A stretch of 30,901 nucleotides of DNA, from assembly GCA_005885325.1 (NCBI GenBank), contig VAYX01000066.1:1-30901 (forward strand). The letters run 5' to 3'. The notes below the pieces were generated by a model that searched no databases, was not told the DNA's origin, and saw nothing but the letters and a program-made list of their open reading frames with translations. Numbering within the stretch: the first letter of the stretch is position 1; every line of letters starts with the position of its first letter. The DNA is from Actinomycetota bacterium. Lineage in GTDB: Bacteria > Actinomycetota > UBA4738 > HRBIN12. The position numbers and the translations under genes are program-made. Below, in pieces: positions 7,242-15,141 of this stretch.

Positions 7242-9266
7242 TCACGCGAGGGAGACGACGAGCTGAGGAGCGAATCCCGATGTCCCCTCCTTAGTCGAGT
7301 AGTCGGCGCCGTTGCTCGATACGGATGTGACCCTGAGGCTGTAGGTGCCATCGCCGGTCACGAGCGAGCTCACGTCAACCTCGAACCACGCGCCGACGGT
7401 CACGGGTCCAAGGGACGCGATCGTGGCGGCATCTGCCGTCGGCGCCGTGTTCCAGGTGACGGTTTCCTCCTGCCACGAATTGTCCCCCACCCGATGGAAG
7501 TCTCCGCCCAGCGTCGCACCGTCCAGGCAATAGAGCCGGACCTTCGCACTGATGATCGAGCTCGCACCGACACCGGAGACGGTGAACTTGAGCAGGAGGT
7601 CTTTCAGAGGGGAGCCGTCAACCGACATGCTGATCTTGGAGCCTGGGTGGGCGTTCGGCGAGTCGGCTCGGACGAACGTGTCCTCGTCGGGAGTGAAGGT
7701 GAGGACCCCGCTCGGGACCGTCACCGTGAAGTCACCGGAGCTCGTGGCGGTGCCACCCGGTGCGGTGATCGAGATGGGACCCGTGCTGGCGCCCGACGGG
7801 ACGGTGGCCGTGATCTGTGTGTCGGAGTCGATCGTGAAGTTGCCCGACCCCACGCTCGTCCCGCTGAACTGCACATCGGTCGCTCCTGCAAAGCCCGAGC
7901 CGTCGATCGTGACGGACGACCCCACCTCCCCCGAGGTCGGTGAGAAGCCCGTGATGGAGGGGGCCGGAGGCGCCGAGCCCCCACAGGCCCGAGTTCCGGT
8001 GTGGAGGGCGCTGCCGTTTGTGTTCCTGTAAGCCCAGGAGAGGCTGGTGGGCGTTCCGCCGTTCCCCGCACCGTTCGGGGTGATGTAGATGGCTCCGGCC
8101 GTCTTCCCCTGAGACCACTCGACACGGGGGTCGCCCGTGAACGCGTTGCCCAGGGCGTGACCTCCGGCACCGTTGATCAGCTGTACCATCGTCGACTGCC
8201 CGGCAGACGGCAGCTGGAGCTGATCGTTCAGCGGCTTGTACTGGGTCATGCTATGCATGTTCCCGTTCAGGACCAGGTCACCGCCGTTGTCGGTTAGGAG
8301 TTTCCACATCGCCAATCGACTCGTCTTGATCGTGTCCTTGGTTAGAGCAGGGTTGTGCCAAAAGGCGACGATGCAGGGTGGGGGCGGATTCGTGCCACTC
8401 GTGAGGATGTCGTTCACGTAGTTGTACTGCGCGCTCCCCTGCGCCATCGATTCCACTTGCGAAGCCAGATCGAGGAACAGCACGTTCGCGAACACGAACG
8501 AGGTGTACAGCGGCCGTCCATGGAAGTGGTCCTGCCAGGCCACCCTGTTCGGCTTCTCGTGGTCGGCGATCGTGGGCTGGGTGATGGTGCCCATCTGACC
8601 CCACAGGGTCCCGCCGCCGCCGTCCATCGAGTTCTGCCCGTAATGGTTCAGGTTCTCGGTGAACGTGCCGTTCTCGTATATGTCCCCGAGGTAGAGGAAC
8701 AGGTTTGGATTTGAGAGTGCGATGCTCTGTGCGTTGTCGTTCGCGGCGGGCTCGTCGCTTGCCCCGTCGCCGGCCGCGGCGATCACCGGATCACTCGACA
8801 GGGTCCAGGGCCCGGGAAGGTAGTTCGCCCAGTCGTTCGGCGAGTGCTGGAAGTCGCTGACGTTCCCATTGGACAGGGTCGTCGGGACGTCGACCGATGT
8901 GCTCCCGGTGGAACCGGCCTGAAGCCGCAACACCCCGGAGGCGTCCAGGTATTTCTGGGTCGGCCAGACGAACGTGTAATCGTTCGTCTGAGGCGAGGGC
9001 GCGAAGTCCTGGATGAGGCTGACGATGGGCTTGCCGGAGGCGATCCAGCTGGCGATCACCGTGCCGCTATTCGGGCTGTTCGTGACCGTGATTGGGGTGG
9101 GACCCGAAAGCGGAATGTCGGGCACGGTTACGCATAGGGTGTGCCCACTCGAGGTCCCACAGGTCGTGCCCGCCTCCGCCACGCCTGGAGCCACGAGTAA
9201 CGACGCTGGAACAACTACGATGATCAAGATCCGGGGAAGTAGGCGAACGGTCGCAGGCTTTCGCAT
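7242..9266 (-). CDS. Secreted phosphoesterase-fold protein with IPT and CBM96-like domains
   Basis: A 674-aa exported protein. A Sec signal peptide (residues 1-32, basic start, hydrophobic core, AEA before the likely cut) is followed by an N-terminal beta region. A calcineurin-like metallophosphoesterase domain spans about 155-370 (AAGDGASD, LYLGDIYENG, ADHEKP, FWHNPA, GNMHSM). An IPT/TIG immunoglobulin-like domain follows at about 438-520 (SITGFSPTSGEVGSSVTI). The C-terminus (about 522-674) is DNRLRE/CBM96-like (DTFVRADSP ... WQEETVTWNTAP). Two metal-ligand motifs deviate: GNHE is ADHE and GHxH is GNMH, so catalysis is uncertain. Start ATG 9266 has GGTAGGTG six bases upstream. It is 111 bases upstream of the polymerase gene on the same strand. 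It may bind or trim the secreted glycan; that is inference. Confidence 0.85.
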   Translation of the reverse strand: MRKPATVRLLPRILIIVVVPASLLVAPGVAEAGTTCGTSSGHTLCVTVPDIPLSGPTPITVTNSPNSGTVIASWIASGKPIVSLIQDFAPSPQTNDYTFVWPTQKYLDASGVLRLQAGSTGSTSVDVPTTLSNGNVSDFQHSPNDWANYLPGPWTLSSDPVIAAAGDGASDEPAANDNAQSIALSNPNLFLYLGDIYENGTFTENLNHYGQNSMDGGGGTLWGQMGTITQPTIADHEKPNRVAWQDHFHGRPLYTSFVFANVLFLDLASQVESMAQGSAQYNYVNDILTSGTNPPPPCIVAFWHNPALTKDTIKTSRLAMWKLLTDNGGDLVLNGNMHSMTQYKPLNDQLQLPSAGQSTMVQLINGAGGHALGNAFTGDPRVEWSQGKTAGAIYITPNGAGNGGTPTSLSWAYRNTNGSALHTGTRACGGSAPPAPSITGFSPTSGEVGSSVTIDGSGFAGATDVQFSGTSVGSGNFTIDSDTQITATVPSGASTGPISITAPGGTATSSGDFTVTVPSGVLTFTPDEDTFVRADSPNAHPGSKISMSVDGSPLKDLLLKFTVSGVGASSIISAKVRLYCLDGATLGGDFHRVGDNSWQEETVTWNTAPTADAATIASLGPVTVGAWFEVDVSSLVTGDGTYSLRVTSVSSNGADYSTKEGTSGFAPQLVVSLA

Positions 9267-9314
9267 CTGGTCACCTACCTAGTTCGATGTGAGGGTGAAA
9301 CGCAGCCGGTTACA

Positions 9315-9344
9315 TTCGTAGGCGTTCCCAAGACCTTGGCCCAA
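9315..9344 (-). promoter_or_regulatory. Possible promoter with an operator-like palindrome, upstream of the secreted protein gene
   Basis: On the minus strand TTGGGC (9344-9339) and TACGAA (9320-9315) lie 18 bases apart, a weak match to -35 and -10 boxes, about 50 bases before ATG 9266. The spacer contains CCAAGGTCTTGG (9328-9339), a 12-base dyad with a two-base centre, a position typical of a repressor site. Elsewhere in the gap 9267-9541 are CCGTACGG (9444-9451), an 18-base imperfect dyad (9466-9483) and AGGAGG-AA-CCTCCT (9528-9541) directly after the epimerase stop. No gene is seen in this gap. Confidence 0.25.
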
Positions 9345-9541
9345 CCCCTTCCCGCCCGGATACGTTTGCTTATCAATCCCCATGCGTCTCCAGCGATTCT
9401 GCGGAGGCGAAGGGAAAGGGTCCTCCCCCACCCGCTGGATTATCCGTACGGCACCAGGACGATGCGTACCGCAGCTGCCGTACACCTAGGGGAAGAACGC
9501 CTATCGCGGACTCGGCCCCTCAGCGAGAGGAGGAACCTCCT

Positions 9542-10570
9542 TCATTCTCCAGCGGCGGCGCCGGCCCCAATCGGCTCTTCTACCGCGGTGCCCCTGCCGG
9601 TCAGCATGTGACTGAACGTAGCGGACACCGCGAACGGAACATTCGGCTCCCATCCGAGGAGTTCCTCGGCCAGCGACCTGTCGGCTACCCGGTTCATCGG
9701 ACCGGTGGGCATTTCAGGCTGGAGGACGATCTGGGGACTGTAGCCGGCCAGCTCGCACACCATGCTCACGGCGTCGAGGACCCGAACGCGTTCCGTGGTG
9801 CCGAGGTTCACAGCTGTGCCGTCGTCGATCCGTTCCGCGGCAAGGATCGTTCCCCGGACGATGTCGTCGACGTAAGTCCAGTTGCGGATCTGTTCTCCGT
9901 TCCCCCAGACGTAGAAGGGATCCTGGCGTAGGAACGCCCGTGCGATCATTGCGATCACAGCATGGTTCTCGACGCCTCTCGGCCCGTAAACGGTGAAGTA
10001 TCGACAGGAGGCCGTCTTCAACCCGAGTTCCGCGTGCAGAGCGCGAAGCGTCAGCTCCCCGGCGAGCTTGGCAAGCCCGTAAAGCCCATCGGGCTGGTAA
10101 CCGGGAGCGGCCAACATATCTTCCGTTAGGTACAGGATCTGGTCCGGGTCAGCTTGTAAGTAGAGCGGATACACACAGCCAGACGATGCGTAGACGATCT
10201 TTTCCACCCCGGCCTGGAGAGCCGCGTGGAACAGAAGCGAATCGAGAGCAAGGTTCGTCGAGCAAGCGTATTGGTGTAGGTCGACGTACCCTCGACCCCC
10301 ATGGTCGGCGGCTAGATGGAAGACGACATCCATCCCCTCGACAGACTGGGCTGCTATCTCAGGGTCTCGCAGATCGCCTCGAAGAACCTGCACCGAGCCG
10401 TTCGCGGTCGCGTGTTCGATGTTCCGCATCCCCCCGCTTGAGAAGTCGTCGACGATACGGACGGAAGCTGTCCGGTCGAGAAGCGCATCGACGAGCGTCG
10501 AGCCGATGAATGAAGCGCCACCGGTGACCAGTACCCGTTTGGATGACCATGGATACGTCGGATACGTCAC
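9542..10570 (-). CDS. NAD-dependent sugar-nucleotide epimerase/dehydratase, GDP-mannose 3,5-epimerase-like
   Basis: Extended short-chain dehydrogenase of about 342 aa acting on a nucleotide sugar in the cytoplasm. The dinucleotide-binding motif is VLVTGGASFIGS (third Gly of the usual GGAGFIGS replaced by Ser). The catalytic Ser is in VYASSGCVYP and the Tyr-Lys pair in YGLAKLAGE. The segment HLAADHGGRGYVD recalls the AADMGGMG stretch of GDP-mannose 3,5-epimerases, and IRNWTYVDDIVRG is the substrate-side motif. A UDP-hexose 4-epimerase remains possible. An ATG lies at 10600, but GTG 10570 has AGAAGGAG eight bases upstream and removes a non-conserved tail, so I prefer it. It presumably supplies a sugar donor to the nearby glycosyltransferases. 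It is transcribed divergently from the pyruvate kinase homologue. Confidence 0.85.
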   Translation of the reverse strand: MTYPTYPWSSKRVLVTGGASFIGSTLVDALLDRTASVRIVDDFSSGGMRNIEHATANGSVQVLRGDLRDPEIAAQSVEGMDVVFHLAADHGGRGYVDLHQYACSTNLALDSLLFHAALQAGVEKIVYASSGCVYPLYLQADPDQILYLTEDMLAAPGYQPDGLYGLAKLAGELTLRALHAELGLKTASCRYFTVYGPRGVENHAVIAMIARAFLRQDPFYVWGNGEQIRNWTYVDDIVRGTILAAERIDDGTAVNLGTTERVRVLDAVSMVCELAGYSPQIVLQPEMPTGPMNRVADRSLAEELLGWEPNVPFAVSATFSHMLTGRGTAVEEPIGAGAAAGE

Positions 10571-10783
10571 GCTCGCTCTCTCCTTCTGGCTGCCCTCCAT
10601 TGCGTTCCGGCTCCCTTCGCGCTAGTAGATCTTCAATCCGCGGATGATTGAACCCCCGCCGGTTGATGCCTGTGGTTGGCATTCTCAAAGCGGCTCGGGA
10701 GCACCGTCTTCCCGCAATTGCATGATTCGGGGTACATCGAATGCACGACGAGAAGAGCAGACGGACTCCCTAGGATCGCTGGG
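10571..10783. other. Divergent intergenic region between epimerase and pyruvate kinase-like genes
   Basis: This gap must hold promoters for both the leftward epimerase and the rightward pyruvate kinase-like gene. Visible features are the strong Shine-Dalgarno AGAAGGAG for the epimerase (10579-10586) and a weaker TAGGA (10771-10775) before GTG 10784. There is also a short dyad ATGCC-N7-GGCAT about 10,667-10,683. I see no convincing -35/-10 pair. Confidence 0.4.
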
Positions 10784-11809
10784 GTGAAGATCAGGATCCT
10801 CTGTACGCTTGGGCCGGCATCACTGGTCCGAAGCGTTATCGAAGGCCTGGATCGGCATCAGGTCGATCTCTTCCGGATCAATCTGTCGCACACACCACTT
10901 GAGGCCGTGGCCAGCACGATCGAGTTCGTTCAGCAGCACTCCGCCACTCCGATCTGTCTGGACAGCGAAGGCCCACAGATCCGATGCGGCCTGGTGGACG
11001 GCGAAGTCGTCCTCGATAGAGGGCATCGCATCAGGTTGACCAGCGGAGATGCGCCCGGCACGTCCCGGGAGCTGACCCTATGGCCGGCAACGGTGTTCCC
11101 TGCTCTACGGGTTGGCGATGTCATGGGCGTCGACTTCGATGGAGCCGTTCTTCAGATCATCGAAGTGGACAAGCAGAGTGCCACCGCCGTCGTCGTCGGC
11201 TCCGGGCGTGTCCGGTCCAACAAGGCCGTATCCATCGATCGAAAGCCTGATCTGCCGGCCCTCAGCGAGAAGGACCTAGCCGCAATCGAGATCGGCGCGC
11301 AGCTGGGGATCGAGCACTATGCAATGTCGTTCACAGGATCAGCCGACGACCTGGCCCTGCTCCGCGCCCTGGCGCCTTCGGGTTGCCACATCATCGCGAA
11401 GATCGAGAACAGACAGGGGGTCCGGAACATGGACGAGATCGTCGAAGCCGCCGATTCGGTCCTCGTCGACCGTGGCGATCTGTCACGAGAGATTCCGCTC
11501 GAGTTCGTTCCCTACTATCAGAAAGCTATCGTGCGGAGGGCGAACCGCTGGAACCGACCCGTCTACGTGGCAACGAACCTGCTCGAATCCATGGTCACGA
11601 GCCGTGTGCCCACGATCGCCGAAGCGAACGACATCGCCAACACCCTGCTCGACGGCGTGCACGGACTTGTCTTGGCTGCTGAGACCGCAGTGGGGATGGA
11701 TCCCGTCGGCGCGGTCGAGATGGTCGTCCGGGCCGTGAGAGCGTTCGAGCGCATGAACGACAGCCAGCTTCTGGATGAGGATCGGCTACCAGCCGAGACC
11801 TCGGCCTGA
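10784..11809 (+). CDS. Pyruvate kinase-like protein lacking the C-terminal domain
   Basis: A 341-aa homologue of the pyruvate kinase barrel and B domains. Recognisable motifs in order are ILCTLGPAS, RINLSHT (R, N, S as in the enzyme), DSEGPQIR (DTKGPEIR in true enzymes), IIAKIENRQGV (catalytic Lys and metal-binding Glu kept), VDRGDLSREIPLE (metal Asp kept, ARGDLGVE altered) and ATNLLESM with the substrate Thr. The allosteric C-terminal domain of about 120-130 aa found in usual enzymes is absent; the protein stops soon after the ETAVGMDPVGAVEM helix. GTG 10784 is chosen because the fold starts there; the frame is open back to 10676. Its location beside glycan genes rather than glycolytic genes suggests a specialised, unknown PEP-related role. 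Confidence 0.82.
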   Translation: MKIRILCTLGPASLVRSVIEGLDRHQVDLFRINLSHTPLEAVASTIEFVQQHSATPICLDSEGPQIRCGLVDGEVVLDRGHRIRLTSGDAPGTSRELTLWPATVFPALRVGDVMGVDFDGAVLQIIEVDKQSATAVVVGSGRVRSNKAVSIDRKPDLPALSEKDLAAIEIGAQLGIEHYAMSFTGSADDLALLRALAPSGCHIIAKIENRQGVRNMDEIVEAADSVLVDRGDLSREIPLEFVPYYQKAIVRRANRWNRPVYVATNLLESMVTSRVPTIAEANDIANTLLDGVHGLVLAAETAVGMDPVGAVEMVVRAVRAFERMNDSQLLDEDRLPAETSA

Positions 11810-11880
11810 TGGTGTTCCCACAGCCACGGTCTCGGGCGATGAGCAACGTCATCGAGATCCGTCTTTCCAGTGAGCCGGTT

Positions 11881-11926
11881 CCATCCCCCCGGCTCACCCC
11901 CGGGGGGTGGACCATGATGCGATGGT
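11881..11926. repeat. Inverted repeats in the leader of the BY-kinase-type gene
   Basis: Two adjacent dyads. CCATCCCCCCGG (11881-11892) pairs with CCGGGGGGTGG (11900-11910) in an 11-pair stem with one bulged T and a seven-base loop. Then ACCAT (11911-11915) pairs with ATGGT (11922-11926) around six bases. There is no T-run. They may be a terminator for the pyruvate kinase-like gene or a structured leader for the gene starting at 12000. The gap 11810-11999 contains nothing else recognisable. Confidence 0.4.
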
Positions 11927-11999
11927 CCTGTAGACAGGCGGACCGTGCAACGCGCAAGGGACAGCGCGCGCGGGATGGCAAACGACAGGGGTGAACACA

Positions 12000-14246
12000 A
12001 TGATGCGAAGAGAGGATGCTCGCCTTGAAGGCCCCTTGGACATGCGGGATTTCACCACGATCCTACTGCGGAGGAAATGGCTCATTCTTGCGATCGCCCT
12101 TCCGGTGATCGGCGCAGCGGCCCTCTACTCCTACTCGCGCACTCCCGTCTACACGGCGACGGCGAGGATTCTCGTGCGACCTGCGCTGAGCAACATTACC
12201 GACGTCATCCGTCCTTCCGACATCAGCGCCCAGACCGAGACCAACCTTGCTACGTCGGTGGCCGTTGCGGAGGTGGCGAGAGGACTGATGAACCCAGCCC
12301 CCGCGCTCCCGCAAATGCTCAAGAATGTGTTCGCCGCCATGTCGCAGGGCACTCAGGTCCTCTCGGTTTCGTACTCGGATCCGAATCCGGTCCGGGCACA
12401 GCAAGGGACGAAGGCATTCGCCGATGCGTATCTGAACTACCGGCAGCAGCAGGCCCTGGACATGATCCAGCGACGTACCGATACCATCCTTACCCAACTT
12501 CAGACGGTTCGCCAGCAGATCCGGACGGTCTCGGCACAGATCCAGGAGCTGCCAAAGGGTTCTCCTGAAATTGCCAACCGGAGGACAAGGCTCGCCTTCC
12601 TCAATAGCAGGAGCCTGCAGCTGCAAACCCAACTGGTCTCGCAGCAAACGATCACTACCGACCCCGGCGAGGTGATCGATCCGGCGAACCTCCCGACATC
12701 TCCTGCCAGCCCTCGACACGAGTTCGACATAGCGATCGGGATCCTGCTCGGTCTGGGGCTGGGTGTCGGCGTCGCGCTGGTCAGGGAACGAAGCAGCGAT
12801 GTCGTCCGAACCCCGGTAGAGCTCGAGGAGAGCTTGGGGGCTCCTGTGCTCGCCTCCATCCCCACGGCAGGATGGCATAGACGGGAGCGGACAAGGCTCG
12901 TGGTTGCCGGCGAACGGCGAACTCCCGCGGCCGACGGATATAGGAGACTCCGCACGGGGCTGCTCAATACCGTGTCATCCGAGACGAAGACTGTTCTCAT
13001 CACGAGTGCTGGTAGTGGTGAGGGTAAGACGGCCACGGTCGTGAACCTCGGCGCCGGATTGGCCGAGATCGGGAGACGGGTGATCATCGTTGCGGCCGAT
13101 CTGCGTCGACCCGCCCTCCACCGGTTTTTTGCGACGAGCGATTCGCTCGGGCTGAGTCAGGTTCTCAGCAACGGGGTTTCGGCGTCGAAGGTGATCCAAG
13201 CGACCGCAATCCCGAACATGCACTTGATCCCTACCGGCTCACTGTCGATCCAACTCGAGCCCGTTAACCTCCTTCAGAGCGAGCGGATGCGAGATCTGTT
13301 GGGTGAATGCGGCCGCAACGCCGACTTCGTGCTGCTGGACAGCCCCGCGGTCCTAGGTGTGCCCGACACACTCGTGCTCGCACGCTTGGTCGATGCCGTG
13401 GTCTTCGTCGCGGATGCTCGGAAGACCCGATGGGAGGAGGTGACCCTAGCCCGCGAGCAACTCGAGAGAGCTGGCGGAGTCCCAGCCGCAGGTGTACTGA
13501 ACGGGGTCGAAGTCTCTCGACGCTACCGCCGCACCTGGGGAATCACCGGACAGATGTTGGGTGTGCACGAACGCTTGTTTTCTGGCCGCGAGAGGGTGCA
13601 GTTGACCGGCGAGGAGGAGCGTCCCACCCACGACACGTCCGTTCCGCAGTCCACGGGGGGGGAAGAGCGTGCCGTCGACGTCACGACGGCTCCACAGCCC
13701 AGCGGCGCGGAAGGCGACGGGTCTTATCCGAGTCCAGAACACGATCCCGACCTTCCGGTCGAAGCCCTGCACGGGCTTGATGGCGAAGTCGAGCACGTTC
13801 CCCGGGCCGGCCGGAGAGCGAAGCGGCGCCGATCTTCCGGCCGCGGGAAGGCACAGCCAGCCGGCGAGGAGGAGCTCCCGGTCGAGGAGGCGAGCGCTCC
13901 ATCGCCCAGCGGCGAGGACGAGCTCCCGGTCGAGGAGGCGAGCGCTCCATCGCCCAGCGGCGAGGCCCAGCACGGTCCTGATGGCGAAGTCGAGCGCGTT
14001 CCCCGGGCCGGTCGGCGAGCGAAGCGGCGGCGATCTTCCGGCCGTGGGAAGGCACAGCCATCCGGCGAGGAGGAGCATCCCGATGAGGAGACGGCGGCTC
14101 CACAGTCCGATTCAGAGGGGAGCGACAGCGCACATCGGGTTCCGGCACAGCTTGAGGGTTACCGCCAGGGCTCAAGCCACGGTAATGAAGCCGACCGGCC
14201 CAAGTCAGCTGGAGAGGTAGGTAAGTTCGCTCGCACGGCCCCGTAG
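12000..14246 (+). CDS. Wzz-type chain-length protein fused to BY-kinase-type ATPase, with repetitive tail
   Basis: About 748 aa. Domains are Wzz with a first membrane helix (WLILAIALPVIGAAALY, about 27-43), an extracytoplasmic coiled region rich in Gln, and a second helix near 245-262 (FDIAIGILLGLGLGVGVA). The cytoplasmic ATPase follows, with Walker A SAGSGEGKTATVVNLG, Walker A' VIIVAADLRRP and Walker B FVLLDSPAVLG. Such proteins set chain length and export of exopolysaccharides. Two oddities: the first Asp of Walker A' is Ala, and the usual Tyr cluster is replaced by about 200 residues of Glu/Pro/Ser/Arg-rich sequence with internal repeats. GTG 11991 is in frame, but ATG 12000 has AGGGGTG six bases upstream. 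Its 3' end overlaps the convergent regulator gene by 42 bases. Kinase activity is not assured. Confidence 0.85.
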   Translation: MMRREDARLEGPLDMRDFTTILLRRKWLILAIALPVIGAAALYSYSRTPVYTATARILVRPALSNITDVIRPSDISAQTETNLATSVAVAEVARGLMNPAPALPQMLKNVFAAMSQGTQVLSVSYSDPNPVRAQQGTKAFADAYLNYRQQQALDMIQRRTDTILTQLQTVRQQIRTVSAQIQELPKGSPEIANRRTRLAFLNSRSLQLQTQLVSQQTITTDPGEVIDPANLPTSPASPRHEFDIAIGILLGLGLGVGVALVRERSSDVVRTPVELEESLGAPVLASIPTAGWHRRERTRLVVAGERRTPAADGYRRLRTGLLNTVSSETKTVLITSAGSGEGKTATVVNLGAGLAEIGRRVIIVAADLRRPALHRFFATSDSLGLSQVLSNGVSASKVIQATAIPNMHLIPTGSLSIQLEPVNLLQSERMRDLLGECGRNADFVLLDSPAVLGVPDTLVLARLVDAVVFVADARKTRWEEVTLAREQLERAGGVPAAGVLNGVEVSRRYRRTWGITGQMLGVHERLFSGRERVQLTGEEERPTHDTSVPQSTGGEERAVDVTTAPQPSGAEGDGSYPSPEHDPDLPVEALHGLDGEVEHVPRAGRRAKRRRSSGRGKAQPAGEEELPVEEASAPSPSGEDELPVEEASAPSPSGEAQHGPDGEVERVPRAGRRAKRRRSSGRGKAQPSGEEEHPDEETAAPQSDSEGSDSAHRVPAQLEGYRQGSSHGNEADRPKSAGEVGKFARTAP
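13770..14080 (+). repeat. In-frame repeats within the tail of the BY-kinase-type gene
   Basis: Two nested repeat orders are visible. A segment of about 110 bases beginning 13770 recurs 201 bases later at 13971 with a few substitutions; both copies encode VPRAGRRAKRRRSSGRGK. Between them a 48-base unit (13863-13910) is repeated at 13911-13958 with a single visible difference, each encoding LPVEEASAPSPS. All spacings are multiples of three, so the frame is kept. The near identity of the 48-base pair suggests recent duplication by slippage or unequal recombination. Confidence 0.85.
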
Positions 14247-14921
14247 ATCCGCGAACTCATCCAGGATCCCGCCGCGAACGAAGGCAACCGCCTCAAGTCG
14301 TGAGTGTGCTTCCAACTTTCCGAGGATGTTTTGGATGTGGGTCCTCGCCGTCTGGGGGCTGATGACGAGCGCCTGCGAGATTGCCTCATTGTCGGCGCCT
14401 CCTGCGAGGAGAGCAAGAACCTCCCGTTCTCGTGGCGTGAGCCGCGAGATCCGCTGGTACCTATGGTCGAGATCGTTCTTGCGCCGGAGCAGGGAAGTAA
14501 GAAGCGGCCCCAACATTCTGGGTGGAACGAGGGTCTCCCCTCGATAGACGGCGCGGGTTGCATGGATCAGCTCGGCCAGCGGAGCATCTTTCGTCAGATA
14601 CCCGTTAGCCCCAGCGTCGAGCACCTCGATAAGCTTACGAAAGTCCTCTTGAGGGCTCAAGACGAGAACCCGGCAGTCCGGGATCCGTTCCCTGATCAGC
14701 GAAGTGGTGCGAGACCCGTCTTTGACCGGCAAGTCGACGTCGAGGACCGCCACATGGGGAAGTGCTCGCTCCGCTCGATCGATGGCCTCGACCCCGTTGC
14801 TCGCTTCAGCCACAACCTCGAGATCAGACTCCCGGTCGAAAACCGTTCGCACAGCCTCCCTGAACAGGGCGTGTTGATCTGCCAGCAGTACACGGATGGA
14901 TTCCCGGCCCTCGCCCCTCAT
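14205..14921 (-). CDS. NarL/FixJ-type (LuxR) response regulator, variant acidic pocket
   Basis: A 238-aa two-component response regulator. The receiver domain (about residues 10-125) has the phospho-acceptor Asp in AVLDVDLPVKDG, Ser in VLVLSPQED and Lys in GYLTKDAP. The usual Asp-Asp pair of the acidic pocket reads ADQH, so one metal-binding Asp is Gln. The C-terminal LuxR helix-turn-helix (about 165-225) starts LTPREREVLALLAGG and ends KLEAHSRLEAVAF. ATG 14921 is preceded by GGGGAAAGG; a longer open frame to 15068 is not supported. The 3' end overlaps the convergent BY-kinase-type gene. It is a clear paralogue of the regulator at 15142. Targets are unknown, but the adjacent polysaccharide genes are natural candidates. 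Confidence 0.9.
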   Translation of the reverse strand: MRGEGRESIRVLLADQHALFREAVRTVFDRESDLEVVAEASNGVEAIDRAERALPHVAVLDVDLPVKDGSRTTSLIRERIPDCRVLVLSPQEDFRKLIEVLDAGANGYLTKDAPLAELIHATRAVYRGETLVPPRMLGPLLTSLLRRKNDLDHRYQRISRLTPREREVLALLAGGADNEAISQALVISPQTARTHIQNILGKLEAHSRLEAVAFVRGGILDEFADLRGRASELTYLSS

Positions 14922-15141
14922 CCTTTCCCCGCTCTTCCCTACTGCAGATGGCTTCTCAGGGAACGCTACCCAGAGGCCGTAGTCAGCACACGCGCCTGAT
15001 GACGTATGCCGACTACGACGACCAGACGAGGAACGGGAGAAGCTCCCGATGGCGTGCGATGAGACCACACCAGATCATGACACTTGTCGTATTCGACCTA
15101 CAGTCCTTGCGACGCTTCCGCCCCTGAAGACCGAAAAAGAC
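14922..15141. promoter_or_regulatory. Inter-regulator gap with two dyads
   Basis: Between the two response regulator genes lies CGTAGTC (14978-14984) matched by GACTACG (15011-15017). This is a 7-base inverted repeat whose half-sites are 33 bases apart, about three helical turns, as expected for a dimeric DNA-binding protein. A perfect hairpin CGGGAG-AAG-CTCCCG (15034-15048) lies 94 bases beyond the stop of the upstream regulator and may end its transcript. No gene is seen here. Confidence 0.3.

Noticed and set aside
9267..9541. Cyclic-di-nucleotide riboswitch upstream of the secreted protein gene
   Set aside because: I compared the minus strand with remembered GEMM and ydaO core motifs and found no convincing match; only short dyads are present.
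10676..10783. Extended N-terminus of the pyruvate kinase-like protein
   Set aside because: The extra 36 residues precede the first barrel strand and resemble no family member; GTG 10784 fits the fold start and has TAGGA upstream.
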